NCBI GenBank assembly: GCA_003456855.1
Contig: DMOO01000082.1
Coordinates: 1-6,259, forward strand
DNA length: 6,259 nucleotides
Direction: 5' to 3'
DNA from: Sphaerochaeta sp.
Lineage (GTDB): Bacteria > Spirochaetota > Spirochaetia > Sphaerochaetales > Sphaerochaetaceae
Part shown: piece after piece, positions 5,701 through 6,259 of the stretch
Layout of the letters: each line of letters begins with the position of its first letter
Position numbering within the stretch: position 1 is the stretch's first letter
The notes under the pieces: generated by a model
What the model was told of the DNA's origin: nothing
Seen by the model: only the letters and a program-made list of their open reading frames with translations
The model's database searches: none
Translations under genes and position numbers: made by a program

Positions 5701-6259
5701 TTAGTGGTTTGCATCATACCATGCAGCACGATCGTTGAGGACATCCTCAAGATGGTTCTCGACGAGCTTTGCATAGGACTCTTCCCAGACCTTCTCGAAC
5801 TGGCCGGCTGGTGCGCTGATGACCTTGAGTGCGAACTCGCAGATAAGGGTCTGCAGACCGGACATGTAGGTGTCTGATGGAAGTGTTCCAGGGATGGCTG
5901 AGAGGTGATACAGACCATCTACGCTTCTGGTGACATCGTACTTCTCCTCGAAGAACTCAACCGGTACGTTTGGAGCAGATGCGCTCTGGTTCTTGACATA
6001 GTTGGCCTTTCCGAAGTCGAAGTTGACTCTGATGTTGTTCATGTCGCTTGTTCTCTCGGCATAACCAAGGTCCATCAGCTCCTGCTTTGTGAGAAGTGCA
6101 TAAGGGGCACCTGTCTCATCGAGAGCTGCTGCCTCTGAACTCCAGAGACGGTTTGCGAATGTGTTGGCATTGTCCTCGTTTGACATGAAGGACAGGAACT
6201 CCATGATGGCATCCATCTTTCCTGCATCCTCAGCTGACTTGAGAACGTAGACATATCTG
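5701..6259 (-). CDS. Extracellular solute-binding protein of an ABC transporter (probable sugar type), C-terminal part
   Basis: The frame is open to the window edge and gives 185 residues before TAA (5703-5701). The gene's start, signal peptide and lipobox lie outside the window. The segment YVLKSAEDAGKMDAIMEFLSF at visible residues 5-24 has the layout of family-1 carbohydrate-binding proteins, in which a wall strand is followed by '...K.DA.M.FL.F' before the last helices. The C-terminal stretch VWEESYAKLVENHLEDVLND (157-176), then AAWYD (178-182), resembles the end of LplA/YtcQ-like lipoproteins common in spirochaetes and Paenibacillus. Such proteins capture sugars or oligosaccharides outside the inner membrane and pass them to an ABC permease. 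No permease genes are visible downstream, since a terminator follows, so they may lie upstream outside the window. The ligand is unknown, and the family call rests on this C-terminal third only. Confidence 0.65.
   Translation of the reverse strand, partial: RYVYVLKSAEDAGKMDAIMEFLSFMSNEDNANTFANRLWSSEAAALDETGAPYALLTKQELMDLGYAERTSDMNNIRVNFDFGKANYVKNQSASAPNVPVEFFEEKYDVTRSVDGLYHLSAIPGTLPSDTYMSGLQTLICEFALKVISAPAGQFEKVWEESYAKLVENHLEDVLNDRAAWYDANH

Overview
The window looks like a piece of a Gram-negative bacterial chromosome of roughly balanced GC. The best guess is a spirochaete of the Sphaerochaeta/Treponema kind. The evidence is an outer-membrane beta-barrel protein with a Sec signal peptide and a C-terminal Phe, a sugar-ABC-type solute-binding protein of the sort abundant in those genera, and coding sequence rich in AGG/AGA (Arg) and ATA (Ile) codons. 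No rRNA, tRNA, CRISPR array, insertion sequence or phage gene is visible, and the taxonomic call is inference.

Layout: the left half reads on the + strand and the right half on the - strand, converging near 3353-3372. On the + strand are the 3' end of an RsuA-type rRNA pseudouridine synthase (2-349), a 493-residue Wzi-like outer-membrane beta-barrel protein (414-1895), a D-2-hydroxyacid (glycerate-type) dehydrogenase (1913-2881), and, 5 bases further on, a small membrane-anchored protein of unknown function (2887-3372). On the - strand, in transcription order, are the C-terminal part of an extracellular solute-binding protein (6259-5701), a rho-independent terminator (5675-5641), a Dcr2-like calcineurin-type metallophosphoesterase (5623-4661) and a 12-helix MFS transporter (4618-3353). 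All complete genes are intact, and gaps are short (5-77 bases), so no gene-free stretch exceeds 300 bases.

The dehydrogenase and the small membrane protein look like one transcription unit, and the phosphoesterase and MFS transporter like another. The proteins do not form an obvious single pathway. Metabolic (dehydrogenase), uptake (solute-binding protein, MFS) and envelope (Wzi-like) roles sit side by side, as in an ordinary chromosomal region.

The most interesting signals are at gene starts rather than in the proteins. Three genes that begin transcription units have a -10-like hexamer (GATAAT, TATAAT, TATAAT) only 6, 10 and 6 bases before the ATG. Two of them lack any recognisable Shine-Dalgarno, which suggests leaderless or nearly leaderless mRNAs. 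The 42-base gap between the phosphoesterase and MFS genes is filled by a nested inverted repeat whose outer arms run from the first base after the stop codon to 2 bases before the next start, a possible translational-coupling switch. A 15-codon overlapping ORF with a better Shine-Dalgarno than the real gene sits at the phosphoesterase start. I found no convincing wholly new system.
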